Source of the DNA: Ceraceosorus guamensis
Taxonomy: Eukaryota; Basidiomycota; Exobasidiomycetes; Ceraceosorales; Ceraceosoraceae
DNA: 64,000 nucleotides
Direction: 5' to 3'
Assembly (NCBI RefSeq): GCF_003144195.1
Contig: NW_020290000.1
Coordinates: forward strand, 310,001 to 374,000
The notes under the pieces are model-generated. The model worked only from the letters and a program-made list of their open reading frames with translations. It was not told the origin of the DNA and ran no database searches. Both the position numbers and the translations under genes were made by a program. Positions 45,282 to 57,998 of the stretch are shown here, one piece after another. Each line of letters begins with the position of its first letter. Within the stretch, counting starts at the first letter, position 1.

Positions 45282-46642
45282 AAGGGAATGATGTCAGCCA
45301 GATCGAGATGAGAGGCCCGGTCGGGCGGGGGATTGAGAGACGCCCGCAGTCAGTGACTCCGGTGCGATCAAGGTGCGGACAGGGCGCGGCAAGGGCACGC
45401 GGGGCCGTTAGGCCGTTGCACGTAGCCCTGTCCTCCAGGTCAACGATCAAGAACGTTCCGAGATAGGGCTCACTCCCTCACTGTAGCACAGCACGCCTCT
45501 CAAATTGACGTCTGCATTCATTTCTGGCCCTTCAAGCGCTCGAATAGCGATCTCGAGTCGAGAGAGCCTGTGCCGCAAGTCTTGTCTGCGTTGACACGGT
45601 ACGTATGCAACGAAGAGGGATGCAGGGAGCCGTCGTGCATCTCAGCTAGGTTCGCTTGCATGCAGCTCGTAGCTGCGAGAGCTGAGAGAGAGAGAGAAGA
45701 GAGAGCAAAGGGTATGGGCGGTCAAGAGCCTAGGTGAGGGCAAAGTGGGGAACCCGCAGGGAGAAAAATGTAGCTACTAGCGCTGCTAAACTAGCTACAG
45801 CAAGACGCACTTGTTGACTGAAAGCACTCTGACTCAAACTGCACAGCAATCTTAAATCAAGATAAAGACGCGGACGTACGCGGGCCATCGAGGCAGGGCG
45901 GTGTGTGCATTTGTGAGGAGACGCTGCTGCTGGCGAGAACGTGGGCCTGAGCTAGCTTGATGAGTCCCTGATTTGTGCGCGAAGTTCGCACTCGAATTCG
46001 ATCAAGCTGATCTGTTCCAAGTCACAGTATACGATCGCGATAGCGCACTTTTGATTCGACTCCATCCACGACTGTTTCACTCACATAGACTTGAACGGAT
46101 CAAATGCCAAGTGGCGGCTCATCTTGAATCACGAATGGTCAATCGTGAATCACAATCTTTTTTAATGCACATAACAATATCTTCCCCAGCTTCGCTGCAG
46201 TGCGCGGGCAAACTTGATTGATCATCGATAATCGTGTGGACATAGCGTGAGTTTCATAGTCGTCGTGGTACTTGCAGATCGAAGAAAGTGCTCCTTTGCG
46301 CTCATTGGCTTTCAGGCTACCCTTTTGATGAAGCTTGATCCACAGCAGACAACGCGGCCTCCGAAGTCGGAATCCCAGCATATAATAATGAAGGCATACG
46401 CACGGTTTGCGATTCGAAGCGAAAGTGCACCATCACAACAGATGGTGAGCGCGTGTTGTATTTAATTGTTGTCGCCGCCGTGCGTTTGCATGATGCATGC
46501 AGGGAGTCAAGTACAGACATGGTGCCGTGGACGGCGCCGCGTGTTAGCGGTCTTGAGTTCAGATTTCGAGGGTTGGCTCTGCGCCGTAGGCCCCAGCGCA
46601 GCTGCTGTTGCTGTTGCTGCCGCTGCGCCTGTGGTGCTTTAA

Positions 46643-46652
46643 GCTATATAGG
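46643..46652 (+). promoter_or_regulatory. TATA-like box GCTATATAGG
   Basis: CTATATAG-type box followed after 28 nt by an ATG (46681) that opens 77 codons. The same box with nearly the same spacing to an ATG occurs at 7818-7827 and 58691-58700. Confidence 0.35.
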
Positions 46653-47651
46653 GGCAGGCGGAGAAAACACGGCCGACGCGATGATCGAGTCAAGATTTAT
46701 GGTCAATTTTGAGTCACCGAGGCGAGAGTGCAGCAGCAGCGCACTTGATTCTCGCGCGCGCGCGCGCCGCAAACGCACGCACGAGACTTCTGCGGCATGC
46801 AGAGTGACCAAGCGCCCAATTGAGAGAAAAGCAACGGCTGCATGCTGCATGCATGCATGCCAGCCATGCTGCTTTGATCCTGCTCCGGGGCGTGAGCGAC
46901 GCGTGCTTTGATATGCTGGTCATCAGCAGCGCGGTAGGACACTGTGACTCTTTGGAGACAGGAAGCAATCCAGCAGGCAGCAGGCAGCAACATATGAGCG
47001 ATAGCCCCAATTCACAACAAGCTCGATCAGAGTCAGTCGTAGCCAGGTCACCAGTGCCTGGATCCCCTGACGAGTTTAGAGCCATCTCCTTCTATACCAT
47101 CTGGTTTGCTCCAGCATCCTCCACAGCAATTGCTACCCCGTACCTGCTAGTGCCATCGTCGCTCGCACAGCTAGGTTCCCTCAGCATTCTGGACAGTGCA
47201 CCACCTTGGCTCGGCCCCGGGCACCAGGCAACGAGCGCGTCCCTACTTTGCGGCACGCCAGCAGTCCCCTAATACGTGCGACCGGCCCCTGTCCCACACG
47301 TTGCAGCTACCATTCCCATCACGGAGCTCCGCGCTCATTTCGTCTCGAATATCGCACAAGGTACTCTTGTTATGTCAACAGGTCGAACGTTGTACTGAGT
47401 ATCCCTGAGATCAGCACTTCAAAGCCACAGGTGGCTACTACTACTTCCGAATCCCAGAGACCATCAGCAAGGCTCGAACAGCAACATCAAAGGAAAAGAG
47501 AGGTATCAGCTCAGCTTGATCTTCATCTTACTCGAGCATACAGCACAGTGCTACTTGACGACACCACACCGGTTCGCCTTCCCTGCTCACCACCGACACT
47601 TCTGTGAGCTCTCAGCGAAGTCCATTGACTCCGACATTCGTCGAGTTAAAG

Positions 47652-50600
47652 ATGGCTGCGACAGCATCAGCTTTCCGCCCGGGCCGCAAGCAGAGCGTTA
47701 GTGGAGGATCGGTACCCTTCGGTGACCCGTCAGGGTCGGGAGCAACAGGGATGGCACCGTCCCCCGTGCCAAGTCTTCCTCACGCCTTTGTAGGGAGTAC
47801 CGGACCGCACAGCAGCATGGGAGGATTGAGCGTTCCAGGTAGACCTGGATTTGGAGGAGCGGGAGGACACAGCTCCAATAGTATGGACGGAGGCATCGGC
47901 TCGAGTCTGATGTCTGGACCAGGTGGCGCCGCTTTGATGAGCGGAGCACCATTGGCCGCAAACACCATTGCGAACAAGCCTGCTGTGGCGGCTGGCAGTC
48001 TCTATCAAGCATGTCTGGCTTTGAGAGATAGACTCTGGCTTGTAGAAGGCTTTGGCGAGTCGTTCTTGAGCGAATCTGTCGCAGCTGGGAACGCGACATC
48101 TAGCCCTCCACGGGATGGAGCTACAGCTCTCAGACCAGTGCAATCGACCGACGTAGTATCACAACTTTGGCAACTCTTCCGACTTGGTGCACCGCTCTGC
48201 GCTCTGTTCAACAGACTGGGCCCGAGAGCTCCGCTGACAATCAACCCCGGCGCAAATCCTAGCAATGCGAACGAATGCAAAAAGCAAGTAGCGAAGTTCA
48301 TCATTGCGCTGCAGAATGAGCTTAGTTGGGATCCAGACGACTGTTTCACAGTCACTCAGCTCTACCTCAGCGATACGAATGGATTTGTCAAAGTGAGTTG
48401 CCTGGGCCTTTCGTTGGGCCAAGCTCGGCATGACAACGTAAGGCACGCGAGACTGACCGCACACATCTTCGGCGCTTGGATAGGTCGTACGATGCATTTC
48501 CAAGCTTTTGGACGTCTTCGAGGCCAGGGGGCTCCTGGTGGAGTCTGCACATGCCCCTTCGTCGGCCCTTGACGATGTTACCAAGCCCAATGATGAGCGC
48601 GCTTGGATCGTCCGAGAATTGCTTGACACTGAACGCAAGTACGTGCAGGATCTTGAGGTAATGCAAAACTACGCGCGGGCACTCGGCCAGAACGATATTC
48701 TGCCTCCAGACACCATTCACAACCTCTTTGGCAACCTCAATACGCTGGTAGATGTGAACCGTCGCTTCTTAATTTGTATTGAAGAGAATGCCAGAAGACC
48801 GCCGGACGAGCAGCATTTTGGACACGTCTTTCAGACCATGGTGTGTCCTCGAGACCGTTTTGCCACACACATACATGCTCACACGCTTGACGTCCATCCC
48901 TGCAGGAACAAGAATTCTCTGTGTACGAACCTTTCTGTGCGAATTACGCGCAAGCTCTGGACATCATCAGCGCAGAGGCTCTCAATATCCAGGTGAGAAG
49001 CTCGCTCAGATAACGCGACTTGAGCCCTCCCTCCGAGCCGTCTGGCTCACTCGCCCCTCTGTTTGGCTCTTCAGCGATTGAGAGCATTGCCAGCAGCAGA
49101 GGGTTGCTATTTGGATCCTTCGTATGAGCTGCCGACGTTCTTGATCAAACCAGTGCAGCGCATCTGCAAGTATCCGTTGCTCCTCGAGCAATTGCAGAAG
49201 AAGACGTCACCCCAAGCACCCATTTACAAAGAACTGGTCGATGGCCTGCAGGTCATCAGGCGAATCACCGACAAGGTCAACGAGACCCGAAGGTTGCAGG
49301 AGAACATCCAGATTCTTCGAGAGCTGGAATTGAGAGTCGAGGACTGGAAAGGCCATTTGGTTAGCTCCTTCGGACCTTTGCTGCTATCGGACGTGTTCGT
49401 GGTCTCCAAGAGCGACACTGAGCGCGAGTACCATGTCTACTTGTTCGAGAGAATATTGCTGTGCTGCAAGGAAATCCTACCTAATCAGCCAAACAAGAAG
49501 AATTCGAAGAGCAACAGTCTTCTCAAGCAGAAGACGACCGCTGCACAGACGCCGCCCGGCAAGAAGCCCAAGACAACGCTGCAACTCAAAGGGCGCATCT
49601 TCATGGCCAACGTGTCCGGGGCCAAAGCGCACTCCAAAGTTGCTTGTGAGTCAAGTGTGCCCATGTGCAGACAGACATGATGCTAACAAATGTGTCTGGT
49701 CGTGCTTGCAAATAGCTGTATCTGGCCTCCCAGGAGGTTCACATGCCTTGCAGGTATGGTGGAAAGGAGACGTTGGACACGAGTCTTTCAGCCTCAAGTG
49801 CAAGAACGAGGAGCAGCTCAAGCAGTGGCTGTCTGCGCTGAACAGGTGCATCGAGCTCGAGGCCGCCCGCAAAGCCGATCAGCTGAAGCGAGGCATCTTG
49901 TCACCCGCTCAAAATATGACTGGAACTGGAGCTGGTCTGAATGGCAGACGGTCTACAGCAGGCTCGGCCGGACCCGCATCGCACTTTCCTCAGACTCCTC
50001 TGACTGAGATGGGTACCGGATTCCCATTTACGCGTGCTGATAGCCAGATGAGCTACCAGAGCAGAATGGACAGCGGCGAGGTAGACTACGATACGATCGA
50101 GGGCTTGCGAGACCATGCCAACCCATCTGGCTTCGCAGGTGGCCGTTCCACGCCACTCGGAGGCCGCTACTCCACTCCGGCTGAGCACCGAGATCGGCAG
50201 ATCTCTTTCACGTCTTCAGATGGCAGACCAAGGGCTAGGACGGAGGACCAAGATTCGTCAGTCTTGACGCAGTGGCGCTCCCATTCACCGGCTGTTCCCT
50301 TGCCCGGCCGGCAGTCCACGTCCTCCAGCGGTAGCGCTGGAGCGAGCGTTGCAGCTGCAGCAGTGACTGCGTTGCAAGAGCGAGAGCAACAACTTCGCAA
50401 AGCGTCAAGCAGCCGACAGCTTCGAGCGCCGGGCTACCCACATGCACAGGGTCCAGCGCAGACAGGGTTCCACCGACCTGCAAGAGCTGGAGGGGATGTC
50501 GCTGCCCGACATGAAGCTGGAGATCTTGTGGAGCATCTTGATCACCTCACGATGCGAACAAGAGCTGATTCTACTGCACACGCAATGGAGAGTAGCAATG

Positions 50601-51235
50601 CGAATGGAGGCGGCGTCCATGGCAGAAGCAGGTCTGCGAGCAATCCCATGGCGTTCAGCGCACCGGGCGCTACCGAGCCACCTCCACCTGTGCCTCGCGC
50701 TCCATACCCGCCGCACCTGGTGAACGTGGGACTTGCAGAGCCACAAGCGATCCGAGCGCCGAACCATTACATGAACGGCCAAGACAAGCGCATTAGCTCC
50801 TCCAGTATCTCAACCATGGACTCAGTGCACTCCATCGGATCTGTACCAGGATCAACAGCTGCAAGTTCTCCGGTCACGCACGGACCTTCCAGCAATGGCT
50901 TGTCATCTTCGCGCTCGACTGCCAACTCCACACCTACTCAACACGCGCAAAATCAGCACTCCAATGCCGTTAAGCTCGTGGTCCACTACCGCGACGAAAC
51001 GTTCGTGGTCGTGGTGCTGGCGACAACGAGCTTGTTGGGCCTCATGGATAAGCTCGCCAAGAAGATGCGCGACATTGATGGGCGCAAAGTCGATCCGCAA
51101 GCCATTCGCATACGCTACATCGATGATGAAGGCGATCGCGTCGCCATGCAGGCCGAAGACGACGTGCAGATGGCCTTTGACCAAGCTAGAAACTCAGGGG
51201 GAGACGTGCAGTTGATTGTGACGGTCCAGGTCTAG
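47652..51235 (+). CDS. CDC24: Cdc24-type Rho guanine-nucleotide exchange factor
   Basis: Exchange factor that activates Cdc42 at sites of polarised growth. Model: 47652-48392, 48484-48840, 48906-48992, 49075-49645, 49716-51235 (1,091 aa, exact codons). Domains in order: Gly/Ser/Pro-rich N-terminus; CDC24 calponin-like region about 115-255 (SLYQACLALRDRLWLVEGF, QVAKFIIALQNELSWDPDD); DH about 285-470, starting RAWIVRELLDTERKYVQDLE and containing LIKPVQRICKYPLLLEQL; PH about 480-650 with the conserved end SFSLKCKNEEQLKQWLSALN; a long Ser/Pro-rich linker; and a C-terminal PB1 domain about 1003-1091 (VKLVVHYRDETFVVVVLA, RIRYIDDEGDRVAMQAEDD) for binding a Bem1-like scaffold. Four introns have GTGAGT, GTGTGT, GTGAGA and GTGAGT donors. 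The ATG at 47652 is the first in frame; a GTGAGC just upstream at 47604 may be a donor, so a further 5' exon is possible. Confidence 0.95.
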
Positions 51236-52119
51236 ATCTCCCCACCAGACCTTACATCTTGTGATCTGCACTCGGCAACACGTCCCCGGATCTCTCAGCA
51301 ATACCCCAAAATCTGGAGTGACGAGCGCTGGCGTTTGGTGTGCTCAAAGCTAGCATTGGCATACGCGCCTCCGGCTGAGACATGCGTCGAAGGTGAATGC
51401 ACCGAAGTCGCATGTCTGACCAAGTCACAATTTGTCACTTCTTTCTCTTGCCCTTCCTGTTCCCCTTGTACTTCTATCACGTGTTTGCTCCGACTCTACA
51501 TGCCCCTTTACCCTTTCAAGCCTTTCCAAACCAACAAGCTGCCACTGGTCGCGCTTCCGGCATAGTCTCGGCAGCGGTCGCGACATCTCCATGTCTGCTC
51601 GCGGCAGGTGAAAGCCGCCACCTCGCTTTCGGGTCTGCCAAGCCATGTCTCCTCACGTACCGCCAACGCAGCCCCACGTCGTCTCGCCCATGTCTCATCT
51701 CGCCAATCGCAAGACATTTGCATGACGATCTTCGGAATGTGTGTGCGGTGCCACGCTTGCAGTCATGTTCGCTGGAAAGATACATAAGTACGAGGCGAAG
51801 TGCGCCTTTGGCCCGCATCATCGGTATCGTAGGCACCTTGCTGTACGCCCACAGTCACGTCGCACTTTTGCACAGGCAACAGCGACTAGGATTGGGAGCG
51901 TGTAGAAATGTCAAGGACCAAGACTCGGCAGCTTCATCGTTCTTTCAGTCTCCTTTTGTAGTCGGCAGGACTCTCGAGGCGACCGCCCAAGCTCCACATT
52001 CCCCGCTTCGCCGATCTGTTTGCACACAGGCGCGCAAGAGCGCAAGTGGAGCATCAAACAGAGTCAGGGAATGCTTGCATCTCCGAGCCGCTGTCTGAGT
52101 AGACAGCAATGAGCAAGAC
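51236..52119. other. Convergent 3' regions of CDC24 and LCL3
   Basis: 0.88 kb tail-to-tail spacer. A plus-strand frame 51397-52098 is open for 233 codons from an ATG but reads as Ser/Arg/Leu-rich sequence without a recognisable motif and probably lies in untranslated DNA. Confidence 0.45.
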
Positions 52120-53336
52120 TCACTTTGCTTTCTTTTCGGCCTTTTCGAGCTGCCTAAGACCCCAAGAAGTCTTTTTGCCCTTCTTCTCTTTTGAAGCGCT
52201 GCGGAACAGTCTCTGCCACCATCGAGCATTGGCGTAGGCTGCTCCTGACTGCGTGTACACCGTGGCTAAACCCAGCTTGACCATTCGCAAGCTCACATTC
52301 GTCCGTCCGAAGATGTAAGGAAACCTCAAGACATAGGGCGTTGCGACCTGCATGCAGCAATGGTCAGTCATAGCTGGTCCAAATGCTGCTCCACTAGCGG
52401 CTGGGAGGGACTTACCAAGCGCTTGTATTGATCGACGTGTGCAACCTGGATGGGTCGAGGGACAAGTCAGCCTTGTGAAAACAGAGTACCGCCTGATTGG
52501 CATCTGAATGGCAGCCGCGAGTAGCAGCAATTCGCGCCGAGTCCTTCACTCACCTCGCACCATACAGTCTTGCCCTCGACGAGCCTCTTCAACTCTTCTT
52601 TGGCCTCTTTCGCAAATGGTTGAGCTTCTTTGCCAAAATGACCGCTTTCAGGAGCATCCGCACCTGCCATCCTCACGCTTAGCGTCTGATCCGATTTCGG
52701 TGAGTGTGGAGCTGGTGCGAGCAAGCGAAAGGGAAAAGGAGGCTGGTGATAAAGCCTGAAACCGTCTGCGTCTCCGACGCTGTAGTCATTGCAACGAGGA
52801 GAAGATTTTTGAGATCAGCTTTGCAGCCAACGTGTGCGCGGCTGGTTTCGCGACCATGTCGATCCAGCATGCCGACATCTCAACTCCATACCTCACCTGG
52901 TGCACCTTCCCACCAGCGTCCTTCTCCACTTTAGCGTGGCAGGCGTCAAATGCTCGGCATTCCTTATCCGTCTAAAGTACCGCCAGTACAGGGTTGTGCT
53001 TCCCAGCGTGGCAGCTACAGAGGTGACAGCTATAGCCGTAGGAGATTTGGTCAGATCACGAATGGTGACGGATGAGGTGGAGAGGATGGGCCTATCGATG
53101 GTGGAGTTGAGCGCCGCGAGCGCTTGGCTGGCGGAAGGGATGGAATCGAGCGGAGAGGCGACCAGCAGATCGTGGCCCACAATCTGCTGTTGCAGAGGCT
53201 GCGCAGACGGTCCTGCGGGTCTCTCCATCCTGAAGGTCTGCTCCAAAGTCCTTCGGAGTCGTCCAGCTGGTGGCGATCGCTCCTCTCCGCTACACCCTTT
53301 CCCATCTAAACTGATACCAGCTAAGGACCACCTCAT
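52120..53336 (-). CDS. LCL3: Lcl3-type membrane-anchored thermonuclease homologue
   Basis: Homologue of fungal Lcl3, a mitochondrial membrane-anchored protein with a staphylococcal-nuclease (SNase) domain. Model: 53336-52897, 52779-52554, 52445-52416, 52347-52120 (307 aa). An N-terminal region is followed by a membrane helix about 110-130 (TAIAVTSVAATLGSTTLYWR) and then the Lcl3 signature RRIRNAEHLTPATL. The SNase fold begins at SVGDADGFRLYHQPP and continues LSVRMAGADAPESGHFGKEA, AHVDQYKRLVATPYVLRF and LRMVKLGLATVYTQSGAAYA. The third exon is only 30 nt yet carries conserved AHVDQYKRL. Introns have phases 2, 0 and 0 with GTGAGG, GTGAGT and GTAAGT donors. The stop TGA lies inside a perfect GTGAGT; splicing there to an AG at 52091-52092 would replace the end by a short QRLGDASIP tail. 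The start is the first ATG of exon 1. Confidence 0.92.
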
Positions 53337-54025
53337 CGCGGGTGTGTGAGACCCTTTAAGCAGCAGCTTCCTTGAGTCGAGAATGGCTTTCCTACAAGAG
53401 CAATGTGACGCGTTGGGAGGCAGGATTGCGGGGACCTGGCTGAACGCTCCTGCCTGCCTGCATGTTCTTGGCAGTCACGAGTGGTGACTGGTGAGGCCGA
53501 GTGTGCGGATGCCCATAGGGGTGTCTGTAAGTGATGTCGACTCGTGACTGAGGATGTCGGGGTGGCTGTATGCGCCCCAGCAGGGTGCACGCGCGCACAC
53601 TCACACTCATTCACGATCGATACACATCCCCCGCGCCCTCAAATCAAGCGTATATGCATACGCGCAACACCCAAACAAACATGCAGCCGCTTTGACACTC
53701 AGTGACTGACCGTATTCGTGATTCGTGATTGCCCTCCTTTCGTAGACCTTCAGTTGCACAGTCCGCTCTCACTGCCCAGTCAGCACAGCAGAGCAGGGCT
53801 CAAAGTGTGTAGCGCGACGCTTTCATTCAGCTTCCATTTCATCGATTCAGCATCTTGAAAGCCTCACCGCCTTCTGACCTTTCAGACGCTCCGAGTGGCA
53901 CGCCGCACCCGAGCCCGGGACTGTTGGAGTGGGTTTGGGGATCAACGAGCCGCACCTGCCACCTCACATGCATCTAGGAAAAGCTCAAACGGTGCCTCTC
54001 CTCGCACTCCTCTCTTGCTTCAATT
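53337..54025. other. Divergent promoter region, LCL3 and the DHHC gene
   Basis: 0.69 kb with the shared 18-mer ATTCGTGATTCGTGATTG at 53714-53731 and TCACGAGT/ACTCGTGACT words near 53475 and 53543. No coding feature is supported. Confidence 0.5.
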
Positions 54026-56554
54026 ATGGAGGGCTCGAACGCGGGAAATGATAGGGCTAGGGGTCAATCCTCTCTTGGCACTGCCCACTCCTTTGAAACG
54101 TCGACGGCGCCCGCAATTGCATTCACACAAGCTGCCTCAGCGGATGAGAGGGTCGTTTCTGGAGCTGCGCTTGACCCCGTCTCAATAGCGCCGACAGAAG
54201 GCTCCCCGATTTCTGGGTCGACAGCAAACGCTAACGCAACTTCTGGACATCCAAAAGGGGTCGACGAGAGCATGCCCGGTTGCATACGGGGGCTACAAAA
54301 ATGCCGCATGGGCCTAGAGGAATGGTCAGATAATCTGGAGAGAAAGGAGATCGAAAGGCGGCAGCGAAGGAGGAGAGCGAGGAGAGGCAGCTTCGAGACC
54401 GGCTCCGTTTCAGAGCTGGAACAAGGAAGGCTCTATGGTCAAGCTAGGAGTGTCACTGTCGAAGGCTCGCAGGTTGTTCAGCAAGAAGCGCCAGGTACGG
54501 GCAAGGCCACCCTGCCGAGTGAGCCAGGATACGGAAGAACGGATCACATCGTTGTGAGGAAGGGCATGGTACCTATGGTCTTCATCATCATTGCTTGGGT
54601 CTACCTTGGTGAGCAGTTCAAGCTTCAACGCGTTCCACTTGGTTGCTGACATGTTTGAAATTTCTGCTTGCTCGTTCAAAGTACACGTCTGGAGGCTGTG
54701 CGCTCCAGCCATTCGTCAGACCGATCAAGCATTGACAAGTCGAGCTACAGGAGGTGCGTTACTCGCGCTGCAGGTCATGCGCACGGCGGTCTGACAACTG
54801 GATCTGGCCTTGTGTGTTTGTCTATTCCAGGCGGCTTGCTTGCGGCCCAGACGGTCCTGATGCTGATGAGTGAGTATGATTGTCTTGTGCAAGGCTTGCA
54901 CTCGTCTCGTCCAGTCTGACACTCTGCTGCCCTCATCTTCCCCTGTAGCACTGTGGACTTACCTCAAAGCGATGCTCACACCGCCAGGCTACGTCAGAGA
55001 TCATGTAGGAGTCTCGGACTGTCCTCCACCCGCCGCAGATGAGTATTACTACGATGCCCCGTGGGTGCCGACGCCCCAGCCAGCGACCTATGGAGCAGAC
55101 GGAGCAGCTGGAAATCCATCTCGCAATGACGACCCACACAACGGAGGTGCTTCTGCGCCCGGCGAAGAGGACATACCAGTCGATCCTAGCTTGCCCGCTA
55201 TTGTGGGTCCGATGGCGGCGAGCGCTATCGCAGCTTCGCGCGTAGAAGATCCAACGATGACGAAGCCCGAACAAGCTATTCCGCCATGCAATGCGCCAGT
55301 AGCACAAGCTCCAGCCGGCAATTCTTCGACGCTCCCGCCTACAGGGCTAATTCCCCGGCCTGTACGCATGCCACCGCCAAGGCCCATTCTTGCGCCTGTC
55401 AATCGCTATTGCCATAGGTGTTGCAGGGTCAGGCCACCCAGAGCTCATCATTGCAGGAGGTGCGGAACATGCGTGCTGAAGATGGACCATCATTGTCCTT
55501 GGGTCGGAGGCTGTGGTGAGTGTCGGGTCCACGCAACGAGGTCTGCGGTGCCGTCATGCATTCGCAGACGGCTGAAACGGTACACGCCTTACCCCGCGAT
55601 CATTTGCAGTGGGCGCAAGAAACATCAAATTCTTTTACAGTGAGCACGCGCAGCACAACGAGGTGACATCGTGCCGGCAAAGGGCAATCTGACTCCACAT
55701 TCTGTCTTCTTGTGCGGCAGACTTCGTCACCTGGGTCACCATGTGGGAGATTTTCATGATCGTTAGCGGAGCTGTTCTGTTCTCGAGAGGTGTGGCAGGA
55801 CAAGACGTTACAGACTCACCCTATCGAGACTGGAGAGTGGACGGCTTTGTCATCAGCATGTTTGTTCTGTGAGTTCGCGGGTCCAGTCTGCGGGCAATAC
55901 GACTGATTGTATTCGATCACTAGCTCTGACCTCTGTACGACTTGCCTCAGCTGTGGAATGTTCTTCCTCTTCACCGGATCGCTTTTTGCAACGCACACAT
56001 ACATGTACACCATCAACAGCACAACTCTAGAACACATGGCATTTGAGAGGCACAAAGCGACAGAGGCGGCCTTGCTCGACGCCTACTTTTCGGATCGAGG
56101 TCAAGGTGGCAAAGGCTTGCACCTCAAGGAGAAGCACGAGATCAGGAAGGAATGGGATAGCCTGTGGGGAAGAGTGAAAAAGGAAGGCAACCTCTGGTGG
56201 CTTGATGGCGCATCACATGCTAATCAGAGTGATGCGAATGGAGCGGAAAAGAACCAGACGTCCAGCACAGCTGGGAGGGAAGCATCTCCTGCATGGACAA
56301 ACTTTAAGCAGGTCATAGGCGATGAGTGGTACGGCTGGCTTCGTGAGTTGCGAGTATGCTAGCACCCCACAGCTATTTGGACCATTGAGCTAATAACCCA
56401 CTCCACTGGCCACTTGCTTTCACTCCATGCTTTTGCCCTCAAAGTCCCGATCGGCAAATCACCCTCGGATGGGCGCGCCTTTCCTCAAAACCCCAGACAT
56501 AGCGCTCTAGGGGTATGGAGGCCTAGGCGCCTATGGCCCAATGATTGCAAATAG
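54026..56554 (+). CDS. DHHC protein palmitoyltransferase
   Basis: Integral membrane S-acyltransferase that attaches palmitate to cysteines. Model: 54026-54608, 54682-54753, 54831-54869, 54949-55515, 55610-55639, 55721-55868, 55951-56342, 56445-56554 (646 aa; all phases agree). A 175-residue disordered N-terminus is followed by helix 1 ([16 protein letters not shown]) and helix 2 ([18 protein letters not shown]), then a long cytosolic loop with the cysteine-rich domain: [20 protein letters not shown] and catalytic [20 protein letters not shown]. Helices 3 and 4 follow ([37 protein letters not shown]), then the conserved INSTTLEHM. The C-terminal [15 protein letters not shown] motif is completed by the last exon; without that splice the frame would end 7 codons after 56342. 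Two exons are tiny (39 and 30 nt). The layout is closest to the Pfa3-type vacuolar enzymes, but the subfamily is uncertain. Confidence 0.93.
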
Positions 56555-56823
56555 GGCGCTTTTTTTGATGTGCCTCACAAATACCCGCAATCCTGAATGT
56601 GTTCGGGCCAGTCAGCCAGCCTACGAAGAGCGAGGCACATTATTCGCTGCCTCCGGCGCCATAGTCTCGCCCACTGTTCTGGACGAGAAGGCGAAATCGA
56701 CGTAGCGCGTGACATCATGGTGACATTGAGTGAAGATGCAGGATGCTGAGACAAACAGAGATGTGCTGAATTGAAGGTCAGTGAGCAAACACCACCGACC
56801 ACAAGAGGACGATCGGTTGGCTA

Positions 56824-57998
56824 TTAGCCCCCCAAAGGTCGACCGCCTCTGTGCGGAACGTAATCTTTTCCGCCTTCGCCCCAGTCTTCGCTTCCTTGCG
56901 AGTGATTGGCCTTCGCGTCCGCTTCCTCTGGGTGTATCAGGGTAGGCGGAACTTTGGATGTCTTCTTGGGAGGACCGCACCCGCAATCGTATGTTTCGTC
57001 GAGCTGCAACAGAATAGACGAGCTGAAACGTCAGCGGGCGACGCAATAGCATACAAATCTCACGTTCTCGCAAGCCTTTGATACCGCTGCGCGATGCTGA
57101 CCTTGTCGCAGGGAAATTCCGCCTTGCCTAGTCTTGCGTTAACCCGATTGTGAGCCGCACAGAGCCAACCTGCCGCTGCCAATCTTGAGCTCGTTTGAGG
57201 AGGCAAGTCTCTCAAGAGCTGCTGAAAATGCTCCGCGCATTCCCCTGTCGGACATCAAAGAAGCTGTCAGCTCCGCTGCGCCGGTCCGAGCTGCATGACG
57301 AGAAACTCACCGCAAGGATACAGTCGACTGAAGAGATGAAAGAAACTGAGTAATGCCTCTCTATCTGATGCGCTTGGCTCATCTGGAAAGCGCAGTGTCA
57401 TGGTGTGCAGAAACTTCCACGTTGCCCTGCCCAGCTCAGCTCTGATAGACGAATTGAAAGGGAAGACGAGGAGGAATGACTTAGCATTGCCTGATCAAGC
57501 TCATTGCCACGAACTTCCGATTAAGAATCCAAAGCCAGCGAGAAAGTTCTGCCATCTTTGGCATCCAGAAGTCACCTCTTGAAAGCCGCGCAACCTCCGA
57601 CAGCCCTTCCAAAGTCATTCGAATACTCACTTGGCTGACTCATTACCCAGCTTTGCCATGATCGGCTTGCCATACAAAGTACCCTGCGACGCCTGTAGCA
57701 CTGCCGCCGGCAAGCCTGGCACAAAAGCCTTGCCGGCGCTGTCGTCTGGTCCACTGCCTTGCGAGCCCTGGGCCGTTGGCCGCGCAGAAGGGTTCAGATG
57801 CAGGATGGCCAGCTGGGAAGCCGTGTGAGCTCCATCGGGTAAAGAGCCGAGACGGAGAGAAGCTAGGGCACCGCTTTGCGCAGGACGCGACAAGTAGAGC
57901 CATGATGGTAGCAGCAGGACGAGAGCTGCCAAGAGGAACAGCTGGACGAAGCGAGGTGGCAAGAAGGTGCTGCCGCAGGAGGATGAGTTTGATCGCAT
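56824..57998 (-). CDS. ERV2: Erv2-type FAD-linked sulfhydryl oxidase (ER)
   Basis: Flavoenzyme that makes disulfides in the secretory pathway and passes electrons to oxygen. Model: 57998-57631, 57441-57311, 57244-57102, 57003-56824 (273 aa). Residues 17-36 form a single membrane anchor (FVQLFLLAALVLLLPSWLYL) with a short cytosolic N-terminus, as in Erv2. The Erv/ALR domain starts ELGRATWKFLHTMTLRFPD; the redox-active CxxC is C166-G-E-C169 (YPCGEC), the structural CX16C pair is C195/C212, and the shuttle CGC motif near the C-terminus is C221-G-C223, which marks Erv2 rather than Erv1. Introns: phase 2 (189 nt), phase 1 (66 nt), phase 0 (98 nt, GTCAGC donor). The extra tail after the shuttle is hydrophilic. 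It converges on the DHHC gene, with 269 bp between stops. The start is the ATG that places the anchor at the N-terminus; the frame is open upstream. Confidence 0.94.

Larger units (their letters stand above)
43320..47651. other. Long spacer before CDC24
   Basis: 4.3 kb without a recognised gene. It holds a CT microsatellite, a GA-rich run near 45687-45707, a TCGTGA-type patch at 46121-46158, GCATGC-rich DNA near 46.85 kb, a CTATATAGG box at 46643 and one orphan frame (45033-45281). From 46.99 kb the plus strand is open in stretches with protein-like sequence (MSDSPNSQQARSESVVARSP); this may be a CDC24 leader or 5' exon but I cannot connect it. Confidence 0.45.

Noticed and set aside
51397-52098. 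233-codon plus-strand ATG frame between CDC24 and LCL3
   Set aside because: Ser/Arg/Leu-rich, no motif, sits in convergent 3' ends, and the opposite strand is equally open.
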